Source: JADLCB01 sp964398315 | GTDB taxonomy: Bacteria; Planctomycetota; Phycisphaerae; Tepidisphaerales; Tepidisphaeraceae | Direction of reading: 5' to 3' | DNA: 64,000 bases | Assembly (NCBI GenBank): GCA_964398315.1 | Contig: CAYNMV010000008.1 | Span: 1 to 64,000 of the forward strand | Shown: one piece after another, positions 24,597 to 33,951 of the stretch | Position numbering within the stretch: the first letter of the stretch is position 1 | Layout of the letters: each line of letters opens with the position of its first letter | Made by a program: the position numbers and the translations under genes | Notes under the pieces: model-generated | The model's input: the letters and a program-made list of their open reading frames with translations, nothing else | Databases searched by the model: none | What the model was told of the DNA's origin: nothing

Positions 24597-27500
24597 CTAG
24601 GGATTTGAGGGAATAGAAATTGCAGGTTCGTACAGCTCCAACTCGTACACCCGTGCCCGATCATCGGGTGTCCGGGTGATGACCAGCCGCACATGCCGGG
24701 CAGTCACGGAGTCAAATTCAAGCTCGATGATGTTCTTGTGGTTATCGCTCACGCCCGCGCCAGGGATGTCGCGCCATGACTGCCCGTCATCACTTGCCTG
24801 TAGCCGCAAGGCGCGGATCGAGTGCGTGGTGGCGCGCTGATGCCCGGTGCCGATGACTGCCCGGCCGATGGTGCGCGGCTGCCGCAGATCCAGCGCCAGC
24901 CAGTGCTCATCGGCGACGGCGGAAACCCAGCGGGAGGCGTCATCGTCCATGGCCGCCTGGCCATCGATCGCATGGGTGGCGGGAAACCTGCTGTCCGCAC
25001 TGCTCGCTGTCACATCTGCCCCAAGGCTGAGATTGCGGCGAACATGCAGGGCATAGGTCTTCTGCTCCGAGCCGGCGACCGCGGTAAGTGTGAGTACATC
25101 GGCAAACGGCACGCGCACGGTGCCAGGCTCAACGGGCTGGTCGTTGATCCTTAACCGATCGGCCGAGCCAGGGAGGATCTCAAGTTCGATCGTCTCAGCG
25201 CGGGCGTCGATGATGAGTTCATGTTCGGCCTGACCGGGATTGAACGGCCGGCGAAATTGCCCGGTGAGCGCAACCACCTTTTGCAGCAGCGGCGGGCCGT
25301 ATACCTCGATGGCAAGGACATCATCAGGGCGCCCGGTGCGAACGCGCACATGGCGGATCGCCTGCGGCTGCAGCCACACTGCACTGATGCTCAGGCCAGG
25401 CGCCTGCACCGGCTGGACTGCCTGCCACACTTGCCCATCAAGCGAATGCTCCAGCGTCCATTCGCTGGGCACGGCTGACTGCCAGCGGACAAAAATGGTC
25501 TCGGCCAGAACCCGTGAGGGCAGTTCGATCTCCGTGGTATCACCCTGCCGCTGCAATGGCCGATTGACGGCCAGATCGGTAGCGCCCGGGTGTGACTGGA
25601 CATACTGGCGGGTGCGCTCGATCTTGGTTTTCAGCCTGGTGATCTCAGCATCCCGAGTGGGAATATTGTCGCGTTCGTACTTGCCACTCAGGAAGAAATT
25701 GGGCGGGAACTGCCCCACCACGCCAATCAGGGCCTCGGTGTTGGCCAGGTCATCGGCCAGGATCGGCAGCAACTCGGCCTTAAGCCGCGGCGCATCAGGC
25801 GGCAGGTGCCTGAGCCGTTCCATCACCTGAGCAGCCCGCATGTGATTGTGCATGTTGGCGAACACACGGTAGAACGCACGCGTGTTGAGCAGCATTGAAT
25901 CAAGCCGCTCGATCACCCCTTTGCCCGCCGCGGTGGATTGCCCGGATATCTGATTGTTGCCTGCCGCTTCGCGAATGGCGGCGAGTTGCTCGATGGCCGC
26001 GTGCAGGTTCTCCCGCACCATGCTCCAGTTTTCCTCGGCGTGCGGGCGGAGAATCCACGGATACAGGCTTTGTACCTTCTGTCGCTGCTCCAGTTCAGAT
26101 GGAATCAGGGGGATCGTCTGGCCGGAAAGAAAGATCAGATAGTTACCGGTGCGCTGGTACCAGCTCTGGTTTTGCAGACCCGTCTTATTCCCCTGCAGGT
26201 CCACATCAACCAGTGCCTTGTCAAATGCCTCCCAGAAGCGCAGGACATCCGGGGCCAGTTCGCCGAAGTCACGGCGGGCAATGGAGCCAATGAGTGGTTC
26301 GGGGTTTTCAGGATTGAATGGATCACGATGAGAGGGGTCGAAGGCGCGCGGGTTCCAGACCATTTCGGCCATCGCCTCGATATTCGCCTGGTAAGCCCAC
26401 CCTTCGCAGCTTCCCCACCAGATGATGAAGTTCTCAACGCCGGCTTCGTAGAGCTTGAGCATTTTGTCCGCTCCCACGTGCGGCAGCGGCATCCCCACAC
26501 CGGGACGCACGCTCTCACAGGTGCCGCCGATACTCACCAATGGCAGGTAGTTTCGGCCGAACTTGGACTTGCCATCGGGGCCGAGCTTGAGTGCAACATC
26601 ATCAAAATTGTCGCGGAGGTAGGTCCAGCAATCATTGTCGCTGGCTTCGTTGTACATGACGCCGATCCCCTCGGCGGTCATCTCCTCCATGAACTTTTCC
26701 TTGCCCTGCCTGGGGAACAGCAGCCACATCCAGGCGGCCGGGATGACATCCCGATCACCGATGGCTTCGCGCATGAGCACGAGAATCTCGCGAATGGCCT
26801 CTTCCTGTGTGTGCGCAAACGGCTTGCCATCGGAAACGCGCGTTGAATCCTCGTTGGGCGCCCAGGAGTAATCCCCGAAGATGCAGTACAGGATCTTCGT
26901 ATCGGGATTTTTCTCCAGCAGGTTATTGAAGTGGTCGAGATAGGCCTGCCGGCCAACGGGATCGAACGGATCAACAACTTTCGGCTTGCCATACCAGCTC
27001 GGTCTGCCCCACCAGTAGATCGCCGAGGCATTGGCCGGATCGTCCCACCAGGGTGACTTGTGGGCGGTCTCGCCCCAGTGCGTTCCCTCAGGCGTAGGCG
27101 GCAGCGAGGCCTCGAGCATCAGCCCCAGGCCGTATTTTTTGCGTGCCTCATATGGCAATGGCGGGCCGAATTTCTCACCCCAGACAACGTTCACGAAGTG
27201 CTGCGCATACCAGCGTGCCTGGTCTTCATCGCTCCATCCTGGAGGCATCTTCTGCGTGCGCAGGTGGTCGCCGATGCGATAGCGGAACGCGGGGGTGCCG
27301 TGCTCATCCAAGGTGGCCCAGTCGAGCGCTTGCAACGCATCCGGCCCGCGATTGATCAGGCGGAAAACGCCGTTCATCGCGCCCTTGGGGCTGCGGCCGA
27401 CGATGTAAAGCGCATTTTCGCGGAAAGTGAGGTGGTAGCTCTCGGGGTTGTCGGTCAGGGTAAAGGGCCGGACGGCATGCTGGCGGGTGATGGCCGGATG

Positions 27501-27719
27501 ATCATTGGGCGTGCCAATGCAGATGGACAGATCCGTTGGCACCTCGAAGGAGCCAAGGGCCACCTGCAGATCGGCGGCGGCGGTGGCTTCCAGCGGATCC
27601 GTGCCCGGTTCGATGCGCGGTTCAGCCACGACAAACGACACCATGGCTGCCATCAGGCAGGCCACGAGCAGGATTGGAAAGCAGTGCCGTTTCACGATCA
27701 ATACCCGATGACCTCGCAT
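24597..27719 (-). CDS. large secreted GH67-like protein with added beta-sandwich and F5/8C domains (paralogue B)
   Basis: A protein of about 1040 residues, exported by a signal peptide (HCFPILLVACLMAAMVSFVVA). It shares with the 832-residue protein the N-terminal domain (IVGRSPKGAMNGVFRL) and the barrel motifs FDPVGRQAYLD, LYCIFGDYSWAPNEDS, GVMYNEASDNDCW, SIGGTCES and IWWGSCEGWAY. After the helical segment it has extra domains: a beta-sandwich (residues about 700-800), a cadherin-like sandwich with TYALHVRR, and a C-terminal F5/8C domain (SADSRFPATHAIDG, HWLALDLRQPRTIG). Probably a surface or periplasmic glycoside hydrolase. The start is uncertain: ATG 27719 or GTG 27695; neither has a good ribosome binding site. 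Confidence 0.7.
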   Translation of the reverse strand: MRGHRVLIVKRHCFPILLVACLMAAMVSFVVAEPRIEPGTDPLEATAAADLQVALGSFEVPTDLSICIGTPNDHPAITRQHAVRPFTLTDNPESYHLTFRENALYIVGRSPKGAMNGVFRLINRGPDALQALDWATLDEHGTPAFRYRIGDHLRTQKMPPGWSDEDQARWYAQHFVNVVWGEKFGPPLPYEARKKYGLGLMLEASLPPTPEGTHWGETAHKSPWWDDPANASAIYWWGRPSWYGKPKVVDPFDPVGRQAYLDHFNNLLEKNPDTKILYCIFGDYSWAPNEDSTRVSDGKPFAHTQEEAIREILVLMREAIGDRDVIPAAWMWLLFPRQGKEKFMEEMTAEGIGVMYNEASDNDCWTYLRDNFDDVALKLGPDGKSKFGRNYLPLVSIGGTCESVRPGVGMPLPHVGADKMLKLYEAGVENFIIWWGSCEGWAYQANIEAMAEMVWNPRAFDPSHRDPFNPENPEPLIGSIARRDFGELAPDVLRFWEAFDKALVDVDLQGNKTGLQNQSWYQRTGNYLIFLSGQTIPLIPSELEQRQKVQSLYPWILRPHAEENWSMVRENLHAAIEQLAAIREAAGNNQISGQSTAAGKGVIERLDSMLLNTRAFYRVFANMHNHMRAAQVMERLRHLPPDAPRLKAELLPILADDLANTEALIGVVGQFPPNFFLSGKYERDNIPTRDAEITRLKTKIERTRQYVQSHPGATDLAVNRPLQRQGDTTEIELPSRVLAETIFVRWQSAVPSEWTLEHSLDGQVWQAVQPVQAPGLSISAVWLQPQAIRHVRVRTGRPDDVLAIEVYGPPLLQKVVALTGQFRRPFNPGQAEHELIIDARAETIELEILPGSADRLRINDQPVEPGTVRVPFADVLTLTAVAGSEQKTYALHVRRNLSLGADVTASSADSRFPATHAIDGQAAMDDDASRWVSAVADEHWLALDLRQPRTIGRAVIGTGHQRATTHSIRALRLQASDDGQSWRDIPGAGVSDNHKNIIELEFDSVTARHVRLVITRTPDDRARVYELELYEPAISIPSNP

Positions 27720-27780
27720 ATGGGCGCAGGCCGGGCGGCGGTATCTGTCGCCGCCCGGCCATCGCACATCAAATTACCCC

Positions 27781-28617
27781 TTACCCGCGGCGCGGATTGG
27801 GACGCAGGTGTTGCTTTTGCAGATCAGTGTTCCGGGCCGAGATCGCTCCGGTGTAGCTGAAGCTGCCCACATGCCCATCGCCGAACAGCACGTTGACGGT
27901 CGGACGGGCGCTGCTGCCGTGACGCCAGCGGAACAGGGCGTTGTGCGGCCACCCGCCATCGATATCACGGTTGGGCGAAGAGTTGGCCCAGGTCTTAGGC
28001 GGATTCTGGTTGTCGTTGGCCGGGTTTGCCGGGTTGTAATAGGTGCTGGTGACGAGCTGGCCGTCCATCGCATCGAAGGTATAATTCGAGCTGCCGCTGG
28101 CCAGGTCCTGGCCGGCATCGGCAATCATGATGGTTTCAGCAGCCCGGCCGCCCATCCACACAACCTTGTAGCTTCCCGACCGGCTCGGGCCTTTGGTGAA
28201 AAGAAGCGGATGCGGCGCGTAATGGCGAGTAAACTCGCTGCCCTTGCTTCCGGACGCCTCGACAATCGCCGACGGACAACGGAATACGGCCGACACGCGA
28301 TCAGGCAGGACATCATCCCGGCCGCCCACCATGATGTTGCTCAGCAGCACCCACCACTGGATTTCGACATCATTGCCATCTTCGCCCTTGACATCAGCCC
28401 GGTCATAGGGAAGCCGGCCTTGGTTTTCATTGGCGTATAGCATGGCCGCTTGGCCAAGTTGGCGTAAATTGGACTGGCAGGCAACGCTCTGGGCAGCAGC
28501 ACGGGCCTTGCCCAGCGCAGGCAACAGGATCGAAATCAGCAACGCGATGATGCCAATGACGACAAGGAGCTCCACTAATGTGAAGCCACGGCGATTGGAG
28601 TGGGCGTGAGTTCTCAT
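27781..28617 (-). CDS. type II secretion/type IV pilin-like pseudopilin (H-X9-DG type)
   Basis: A 278-residue protein with a prepilin N-terminus: short basic leader ending RRG, then FTLVELLVVIGIIALLISILLPAL. Cleavage is expected between Gly and Phe, and Glu5 of the mature protein is present. The globular domain ends with RHGSS...VNVLFGDGHVGSF, the H-X-DG signature of the planctomycete and lentisphaeral prepilin family. It sits inside the glycan operon, 62 bp upstream of the 1040-residue gene. Such pseudopilins accompany glycan loci in related phyla; a role in surface display or in secretion of the neighbouring enzymes is inferred. Confidence 0.85.
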   Translation of the reverse strand: MRTHAHSNRRGFTLVELLVVIGIIALLISILLPALGKARAAAQSVACQSNLRQLGQAAMLYANENQGRLPYDRADVKGEDGNDVEIQWWVLLSNIMVGGRDDVLPDRVSAVFRCPSAIVEASGSKGSEFTRHYAPHPLLFTKGPSRSGSYKVVWMGGRAAETIMIADAGQDLASGSSNYTFDAMDGQLVTSTYYNPANPANDNQNPPKTWANSSPNRDIDGGWPHNALFRWRHGSSARPTVNVLFGDGHVGSFSYTGAISARNTDLQKQHLRPNPRRG

Positions 28618-28717
28618 ATTCGGTACTCGCTGGGGCCGCCGGAGGCGACCGGAACAATGCTCGGCCTTCCCTGGTCGGAACACATGAGTCATACGTCCCT
28701 TTCACCCAAACGTTTGC

Positions 28718-29857
28718 CTAATTTTTAGGCAGCCGCGCCAAACCCAGTGCTTCAACTGCAAGCAGATCAGGGACTGGTTGACCTTCCTGCTTCTTCACGA
28801 GGGCGAATCCGCCCTGGTAATCCCACATTGCCCAGCCGATGCCGTGCTTCTCGCAGGCAGCGACAACATCGCGCAGCCATTGGGCACGGTCCTCGGGCCT
28901 GGCATGCTGGCGATAAACGCCAAATTCATTGCAGGTGATGCGGACACCGTGCGTTTTTGCCCATGCGGCAGCACGTGCCATCTCCGAATCGATCTTGTCG
29001 GCATCCCAGTTCTGCCGGCCGGCATGGGCCAGTTCCTTGCGGGTCTGCTCATCGGCAATCGTGGGCAGCAGATCTTTGATCAATTCAGTGGTCAGCGGAT
29101 ACGGGGTGCCCGCCGAGTGTGCCCATGTCACCCAACCCCAGTTGGCGCCCTGGTGGGTAAACAGGCCTGGGTCATAAAAGTGAAAGTTGTATACCACGTT
29201 GCGGTCATCAACCGGCTTCACCTTCAGCAGGTCATTGATGCCCGTCCACTCTGGTCCGGTAGCGATAATGGTGTGGGCCGGGGCTGCCTCCCGGATCGCC
29301 CTGATCGCTCGCTCCTGCAACGGCAACCACTTGTCTGCGCCCATAATCGGCTCGTTGAGCACTTCCAGGAACACGCGCTCCGGGTCACGGCCGGACAGGT
29401 GACCGGCCAGCTTCGCCCAGAATCCCACAAACGCCTCAGCGTGGGCGGGGTCGTGCGCCAGTTTCCTGTTGAAATCAGGGTGGGCGTGGATATCGATGAT
29501 CACCGCCAGGTTGCGTTCCAGCAGGGCATCAATCGCCTTGTCGATGTGGGCCAGGTAAGCGCCATCAAGATCGCCGGGCGCATCCCAGTTCATCATCGGC
29601 TTGGGCTCGACGCTCAGTCGCACATGCGTGAAACCCAGGTCGCGAATCAGATCCATGTCGGCTGCGGTGATGTAACTCTCGAAATGAGCCGGGGTATAGC
29701 CCTTCTGGTCATATACCTGTGCGAACCAGTGGCTCAGGTTGATCCCCCGCGCCAGGCGGGCAAAGCGCTGATCGGTCAGGGCCTGCCCGCGGCCGGTAGA
29801 TGCCATCATCGCCAGGCAGCCCAGACTCAGGAAGATGGTGATACTCAGGCGCATCAT
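28718..29857 (-). CDS. secreted glycoside hydrolase family 5 enzyme
   Basis: A 379-residue GH5 barrel with an N-terminal signal peptide (MMRLSITIFLSLGCLAMMA). Catalytic residues are visible: general acid/base Glu169 in FLEVLNEP and nucleophile Glu311 in ITCNEFGV. Other family motifs are RGINLSHWF, HVRLSVEP, IIDIHAHPDF and the NFHFYDPGLFTHQG segment. GH5 members cleave beta-1,4-glucans, mannans or related chains; the subfamily is not clear from inspection. An in-frame ATG at 29881 overlaps the upstream stop as TGATG; I prefer 29857 because GGTGG lies nine bases before it and the signal peptide then begins normally. It is probably coupled to the GH130 gene. Confidence 0.9.
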   Translation of the reverse strand: MMRLSITIFLSLGCLAMMASTGRGQALTDQRFARLARGINLSHWFAQVYDQKGYTPAHFESYITAADMDLIRDLGFTHVRLSVEPKPMMNWDAPGDLDGAYLAHIDKAIDALLERNLAVIIDIHAHPDFNRKLAHDPAHAEAFVGFWAKLAGHLSGRDPERVFLEVLNEPIMGADKWLPLQERAIRAIREAAPAHTIIATGPEWTGINDLLKVKPVDDRNVVYNFHFYDPGLFTHQGANWGWVTWAHSAGTPYPLTTELIKDLLPTIADEQTRKELAHAGRQNWDADKIDSEMARAAAWAKTHGVRITCNEFGVYRQHARPEDRAQWLRDVVAACEKHGIGWAMWDYQGGFALVKKQEGQPVPDLLAVEALGLARLPKN

Positions 29858-29880
29858 CACAACGTTCCACCAGCAAACCA

Positions 29881-31143
29881 TCAGGCCGACACCGCCTTCG
29901 CCGCCGTATGGAGCGGCGCCTTGACGGTCACCACCATTCGGCGCGGCTTGCGCCGCACCCCATCTGCATCAAAGCGGCGAACATGCTCCACCAGCTCATC
30001 GAAGTCGACGCGGGCCACTCCCACCTTGGTATCCGCAGCCCCGTAGCTCATCACCAGTTCCGATCCGATCTTCACCCCGGCGCAGGTGAACAGGCAGGGG
30101 GTGGGGAACTTGCCGCTCAATTCCCATGGCTGGCGGGCATACAGCAGGCGATCCGAGCAGCGGTGACGGATCACCGGAAAGCCGCGATCCTGTTCCTGCA
30201 GGATCATGAAGGATTGGGTGTATCCCACATTGCCGTCGGCCTTGCCGTGGTAGGAGACCAGCCACTGCCCGTGTCCCAGCTCGATTGGCGGGAAACTGCC
30301 ACCAATCCGATTGGTCTCCCAGTCGAATCGGGGTGTAGCCAGCAGGTGCTGGCGGGCCGCAGGCGTAGCCAGTTCATTGATGTCGTCGGCTGCGGCCAGG
30401 AACATGCTGGGCAGCGTTACGCCGCGCCCTTCGGCATACAGGCCTGGATCCCATGGGCGATGGAAGCAGACATACTGATCGCGGCCGTCAATGCTAAGTC
30501 TGCGCGGAAAGAGGTAGGCATCGCGGTTGTCGCCCTTCTCTGGATCCGTCAGGTGGGTGACGTACTCAAATGCCTGTTCGTAGCGCTTCGCCGCCAGGGC
30601 TTTGAGGTCCACGCGATACAGCACGCTGACGGTGCAGTTCCAGGTGGCGGCCTTGCCCAGATCGTGCTTCCCTTCGGTGGCCCAGGCCGGTGTGCAACAG
30701 GTTAACTCAGTCCCCTCCCAATACGGTCCCGGCGGAAAAAGCCGGCTGGCGCAAGCCAGGTAAAGTTCACCGTCCAGCCAGAAGAGACGGGGGTCTTCGA
30801 TACACCCGTTGGCATGGTTGAGCACTCGCCGGCCATCCGCAGTAGTGATGAAAAGCTTGTCCGGCTCCTGCTCCAGTGCCGGGGCAAGGGCTGGGCGGGA
30901 AAAGTCCGGTTGCCAGGTAACACCACCGTCATCGCTGAACGCATAGCCCAGGAAAATCGGGTACGGCAGCGGCTGCCCCGGCCGCTGCATCTGCGGCCAC
31001 GGCCCTGATGCACGAAACAGCATGTGCAGCCGGTTACTGTGCGGGTCGGCGACGAAAGCGGGATTCAAGACCATCTGGTCCGCCCACGGGCAGCCCGGCT
31101 GCGGCGTCAGGACAGGCGAAGTTGAACAGGCGAAAGAAGGCAT
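29881..31143 (-). CDS. GH130-like phosphorylase/hydrolase
   Basis: A 420-residue five-bladed beta-propeller protein of the GH130 type, without a signal peptide. Motifs: NPAFVADP and LHMLFRA at the N-terminus, HANGCIEDPRLFWLDGELYLA (with the catalytic Asp in EDPR), then SYHGKAD and the C-terminal VMSYGAADTKVGVARV, which matches the family's YGAADT signature. Characterised members phosphorolyse or hydrolyse beta-mannosides such as mannosyl-glucose or mannobiose. With the downstream GH5 gene this points to beta-mannan or mixed mannan use. It is the first gene of the leftward operon and faces the second LacI-family gene across 312 bp. Confidence 0.85.
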   Translation of the reverse strand: MPSFACSTSPVLTPQPGCPWADQMVLNPAFVADPHSNRLHMLFRASGPWPQMQRPGQPLPYPIFLGYAFSDDGGVTWQPDFSRPALAPALEQEPDKLFITTADGRRVLNHANGCIEDPRLFWLDGELYLACASRLFPPGPYWEGTELTCCTPAWATEGKHDLGKAATWNCTVSVLYRVDLKALAAKRYEQAFEYVTHLTDPEKGDNRDAYLFPRRLSIDGRDQYVCFHRPWDPGLYAEGRGVTLPSMFLAAADDINELATPAARQHLLATPRFDWETNRIGGSFPPIELGHGQWLVSYHGKADGNVGYTQSFMILQEQDRGFPVIRHRCSDRLLYARQPWELSGKFPTPCLFTCAGVKIGSELVMSYGAADTKVGVARVDFDELVEHVRRFDADGVRRKPRRMVVTVKAPLHTAAKAVSA

Positions 31144-31455
31144 CAGGGGTCTCGACAGCGGTATGAACGAAGCGGACCAGTCAAAGGCCCAGCCAGCGCC
31201 TTGATGGCACAGTAACTATAGCACGGGAAAAGCCGGGGCCAACCTCATACTTTGCCACAAAATGCCGCAATTTCTCCACAACTTCATTATTCACAAATAA
31301 TTACGCGTCATGAAATTTTTTCCGTATTCATGATTATATTTCCCCCTTCGTGATGGTATATAACAAGAGGCCGCAGAAAATAGCGACCGTCCGGTTCGTG
31401 TTGTGCTACAGTTTTTAGTAGTGTTGTACTGACGCCCTGCCAGGCACTCCGAATT
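31144..31455. promoter_or_regulatory. AT-rich divergent promoter region between GH130 and lacI-like genes
   Basis: The 312 bp are clearly richer in A and T than the genes around them, especially 31255-31345. An inverted repeat, TCATGAA (31308-31314) and TTCATGA (31327-31333), has 12 bases between its arms, a spacing suited to a dimeric regulator. No exact -35/-10 pair was fixed. It is the likely control region of the glycan operon and of the regulator at 31456-32499. Confidence 0.5.
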
Positions 31456-32499
31456 ATGGCCCGCACCCGTGTCCGCAAACGTCCTCGCCGCAGCGGCGAT
31501 ATTTCCATCACCGACGTAGCCAAGCGCGCCGGTGTCTCCATCGGCACAGTCTCCCGTGTGTTCAACCACCACCCCAGCGTTGCCGCCGAGTTGCGCCAGC
31601 GCGTGCTGGCTGCCAGCCGACAGCTGCGTTTCGTGCCCAAGCTGCCCCATCGCTGTATTGGTGTGGTTACCGGCCGTCACAGCCCCGCCCTACCCATCGG
31701 CTATGTGAGCGTGATGACATCCCTCATCAGCCGTTATCTGGCCAGGGCGCGCTACGCCATCGAGCTGATTGATGTGGAAAACCTTGACCTGGCTGACCAG
31801 GCGCACATTGAGGGCGTCATCGGCGTGGTCTTTGACGATCGCCTTGCAGAGCTGCGCAAGGTGGCAAACCTGCCCCTGCTGACGATCAACCATCCGATGC
31901 CCGAGCGGGGTATTCATTCGATCAGCGCGGACCACCATCAGCAGGCCGTGCTGGCCACGGAACACCTGATCCACCATGGTCATCGCAGAATCGCCCTGCT
32001 GCAGATCGAGCCGGATGAATGGGGCAGCCGCGAGCGCCGTCGTGGCTATACTGAATCGCTGGCGCGGCATGGTATCGAACTGGATGAATCGCTCATTCAC
32101 TTTACGCTGGACCAGCCGGTGTATGATGTGGTAACGCGCCTGGTACGGCGCGGGGCAACGGCCATCCTTAACTTCAGCGAAGACGCCAGTCTCGAGGTGA
32201 TCCACCTGCTCAGCAATATCCTGCGGCTTCGTATCGGGCGGGATATATCGATGGTGTCACTGGAAGATCTGCCAATCTACCATTACCTCACACCACCGCA
32301 GACCACCGTGAACCAGCCGCTGGAGGAGCTGGCGCGGCTGGCCGTGGAGAAGATGCTCGAACTCACCGCCGCTGTTCGCGCTGGCAAGCCCCAGCCCGAG
32401 GTGCTGAATCTATCGGTCTCCAGCGAACTGATCGAGCGCGATTCGGTTGCCACACTGGATCCACACGCCACACCGCCCCGGGAACCCCTCGCCCCGTGA
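31456..32499 (+). CDS. LacI/GalR-family transcriptional regulator
   Basis: A 347-residue regulator with a basic N-terminal arm (TRVRKRPRRSG), a LacI helix-turn-helix (SITDVAKRAGVSIGTVSRVFN, residues 16-36) and a short hinge lacking the usual NALARSL sequence (reads LRFVPKLPH instead), then an effector domain with DHHQQAVLATEHLIHHGHRRIALL. The altered hinge may change DNA recognition. It is divergent from the GH130 gene and probably controls the glycan operon in response to a sugar. It is the last gene before the type VI secretion locus. Confidence 0.9.
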   Translation: MARTRVRKRPRRSGDISITDVAKRAGVSIGTVSRVFNHHPSVAAELRQRVLAASRQLRFVPKLPHRCIGVVTGRHSPALPIGYVSVMTSLISRYLARARYAIELIDVENLDLADQAHIEGVIGVVFDDRLAELRKVANLPLLTINHPMPERGIHSISADHHQQAVLATEHLIHHGHRRIALLQIEPDEWGSRERRRGYTESLARHGIELDESLIHFTLDQPVYDVVTRLVRRGATAILNFSEDASLEVIHLLSNILRLRIGRDISMVSLEDLPIYHYLTPPQTTVNQPLEELARLAVEKMLELTAAVRAGKPQPEVLNLSVSSELIERDSVATLDPHATPPREPLAP

Positions 32500-32658
32500 T
32501 GGGGTTGTCATACAGACGGTTGTTGCGGTAGCGGCACCGGTACGAAGGGGCAGGCCGGGAAGACAACAGCCGGCAAATCTGAGCAGAACGCTGCGCCCCC
32601 ATGCGGGCGTTGAGTCTTCCCCGCCACAGTGTGCCGGCTTGCCTTAACACATTCACTG

Positions 32659-33864
32659 TCATTCCACACACACCGGCAAGTACAGTGGTGGCTTGCTCAA
32701 GCAATCGAAGTGCCGAGCGAATGGGCGGCCCATCAGCAGATCTACCCAAGGCCGCCCGTACCCAACCAGCACCGTTGCCGGCATGGAGCGCCCTGCAACA
32801 GCGTCAATGCGCGCAAACCACTCGGCAATCAACTGCTCAGGGGTACCTGTGCCGGCCACCGTTCCCAGCGAGTTGGCACTCGAATCGATCGGGCTTGTCG
32901 ATGACCAGCCAACCGCGATACGCATGCGCCTGCCACGTCGTCGCGGAGCCAGCCGCCGCAGCCTTCGTGGAAGCCACCACGGCACCCAACGCGCAAACGC
33001 GGCGTGGGGGTAATCCCAGTGCTCTGTTCTCCATCGTACCATCGCAGCGGATGATGGATTGGCCGCGTCTGCCTCGGACGCGCAATCCGCGCTGGTGGCC
33101 TGCACTCCCGGTTCACAGGGAGACCCATCCCCAGTTTCATCTACTCCGGCATCAGCAACTGCCGGCTCATCATGCCGCGATCGATCGGCACACGATGGTG
33201 ATGTGCACTGAAGCAAGGTCTCACTGGGATCAACCGCGTAGTGCAGCGACTGCTCCTTCCACTCGGCTGTCTGCTGGGCGATGCGCTGACGCAGCTCGGC
33301 CGGGTCGGTGCTGGCGCCGAGCAGCTCGCGCAATACCTGCAGGCGGGGTACGCAGAACATCAGGGCCTGCGGCACGCTCCATCGCAGGCATTCGATACCT
33401 GCCACCATCGGATAGTGTCGCCCTCGCCCCTTGTCGCATGATTCCCAGATCCGTGCCACCACCACACCGCGCCCACGGCGATAGCAGATGAGGTGATCAA
33501 ACGGCACCACTTCGCCTCGCGCCTGCCGCTGAGCGTAGTCTTCTGAGATCACCATCGCCTGCAGACAGGCATCCAAATGATGCATGAACTGCCCGAAACG
33601 CCGTCCCTCGCAGGGCAACGCACCAACCGAGGCATGCACGTAATCCGCCCAGGCCGGATGCTTGCCGAAGAAGCCGATGCGGATCGCCCGCCGCCATAGC
33701 AGCAGCTTATGCCAGCGCTGCTGCCACCCTGCATGCACCAATGCCAGGCGTACGCGAATGTCCCGCCGCAGTCGCTGCATTGCCGAACGCCGCCGCATCG
33801 GTCGAACCGTCGAGGCATTGGCCGCAATGTCCAGATCCACTCCCGGCTGCGCCTGTTGGGTCAT
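32659..33864 (-). CDS. tagF: TagF-type T6SS accessory protein
   Basis: A 401-residue protein with the TagF N-terminal signature IGFFGKHPAWADYVHAS at residues about 80-96 and RIWESCDKGRGRHYPMVAGIEC further on (PF09867-like). In other bacteria TagF is a post-translational repressor of T6SS firing. The middle (about residues 235-300) is low-complexity and acidic, probably disordered, and the C-terminus holds a second region with WVDLLMGRPFARHFDCLSK. The start at 33864 has GGGAG upstream. No TagE/PpkA-type active kinase or PppA phosphatase was found, although a pseudokinase is encoded in the same locus. It is the last gene of the leftward T6SS run. Confidence 0.8.
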   Translation of the reverse strand: MTQQAQPGVDLDIAANASTVRPMRRRSAMQRLRRDIRVRLALVHAGWQQRWHKLLLWRRAIRIGFFGKHPAWADYVHASVGALPCEGRRFGQFMHHLDACLQAMVISEDYAQRQARGEVVPFDHLICYRRGRGVVVARIWESCDKGRGRHYPMVAGIECLRWSVPQALMFCVPRLQVLRELLGASTDPAELRQRIAQQTAEWKEQSLHYAVDPSETLLQCTSPSCADRSRHDEPAVADAGVDETGDGSPCEPGVQATSADCASEADAANPSSAAMVRWRTEHWDYPHAAFARWVPWWLPRRLRRLAPRRRGRRMRIAVGWSSTSPIDSSANSLGTVAGTGTPEQLIAEWFARIDAVAGRSMPATVLVGYGRPWVDLLMGRPFARHFDCLSKPPLYLPVCVE

Positions 33865-33951
33865 GACCGGCTCCCGGCAAGTGAAGCAAGTGGCCGCGTG
33901 GCGCATCACGCGCGATACGTCAGATCACTCATCACGCCTGAGCGCTCGAGC

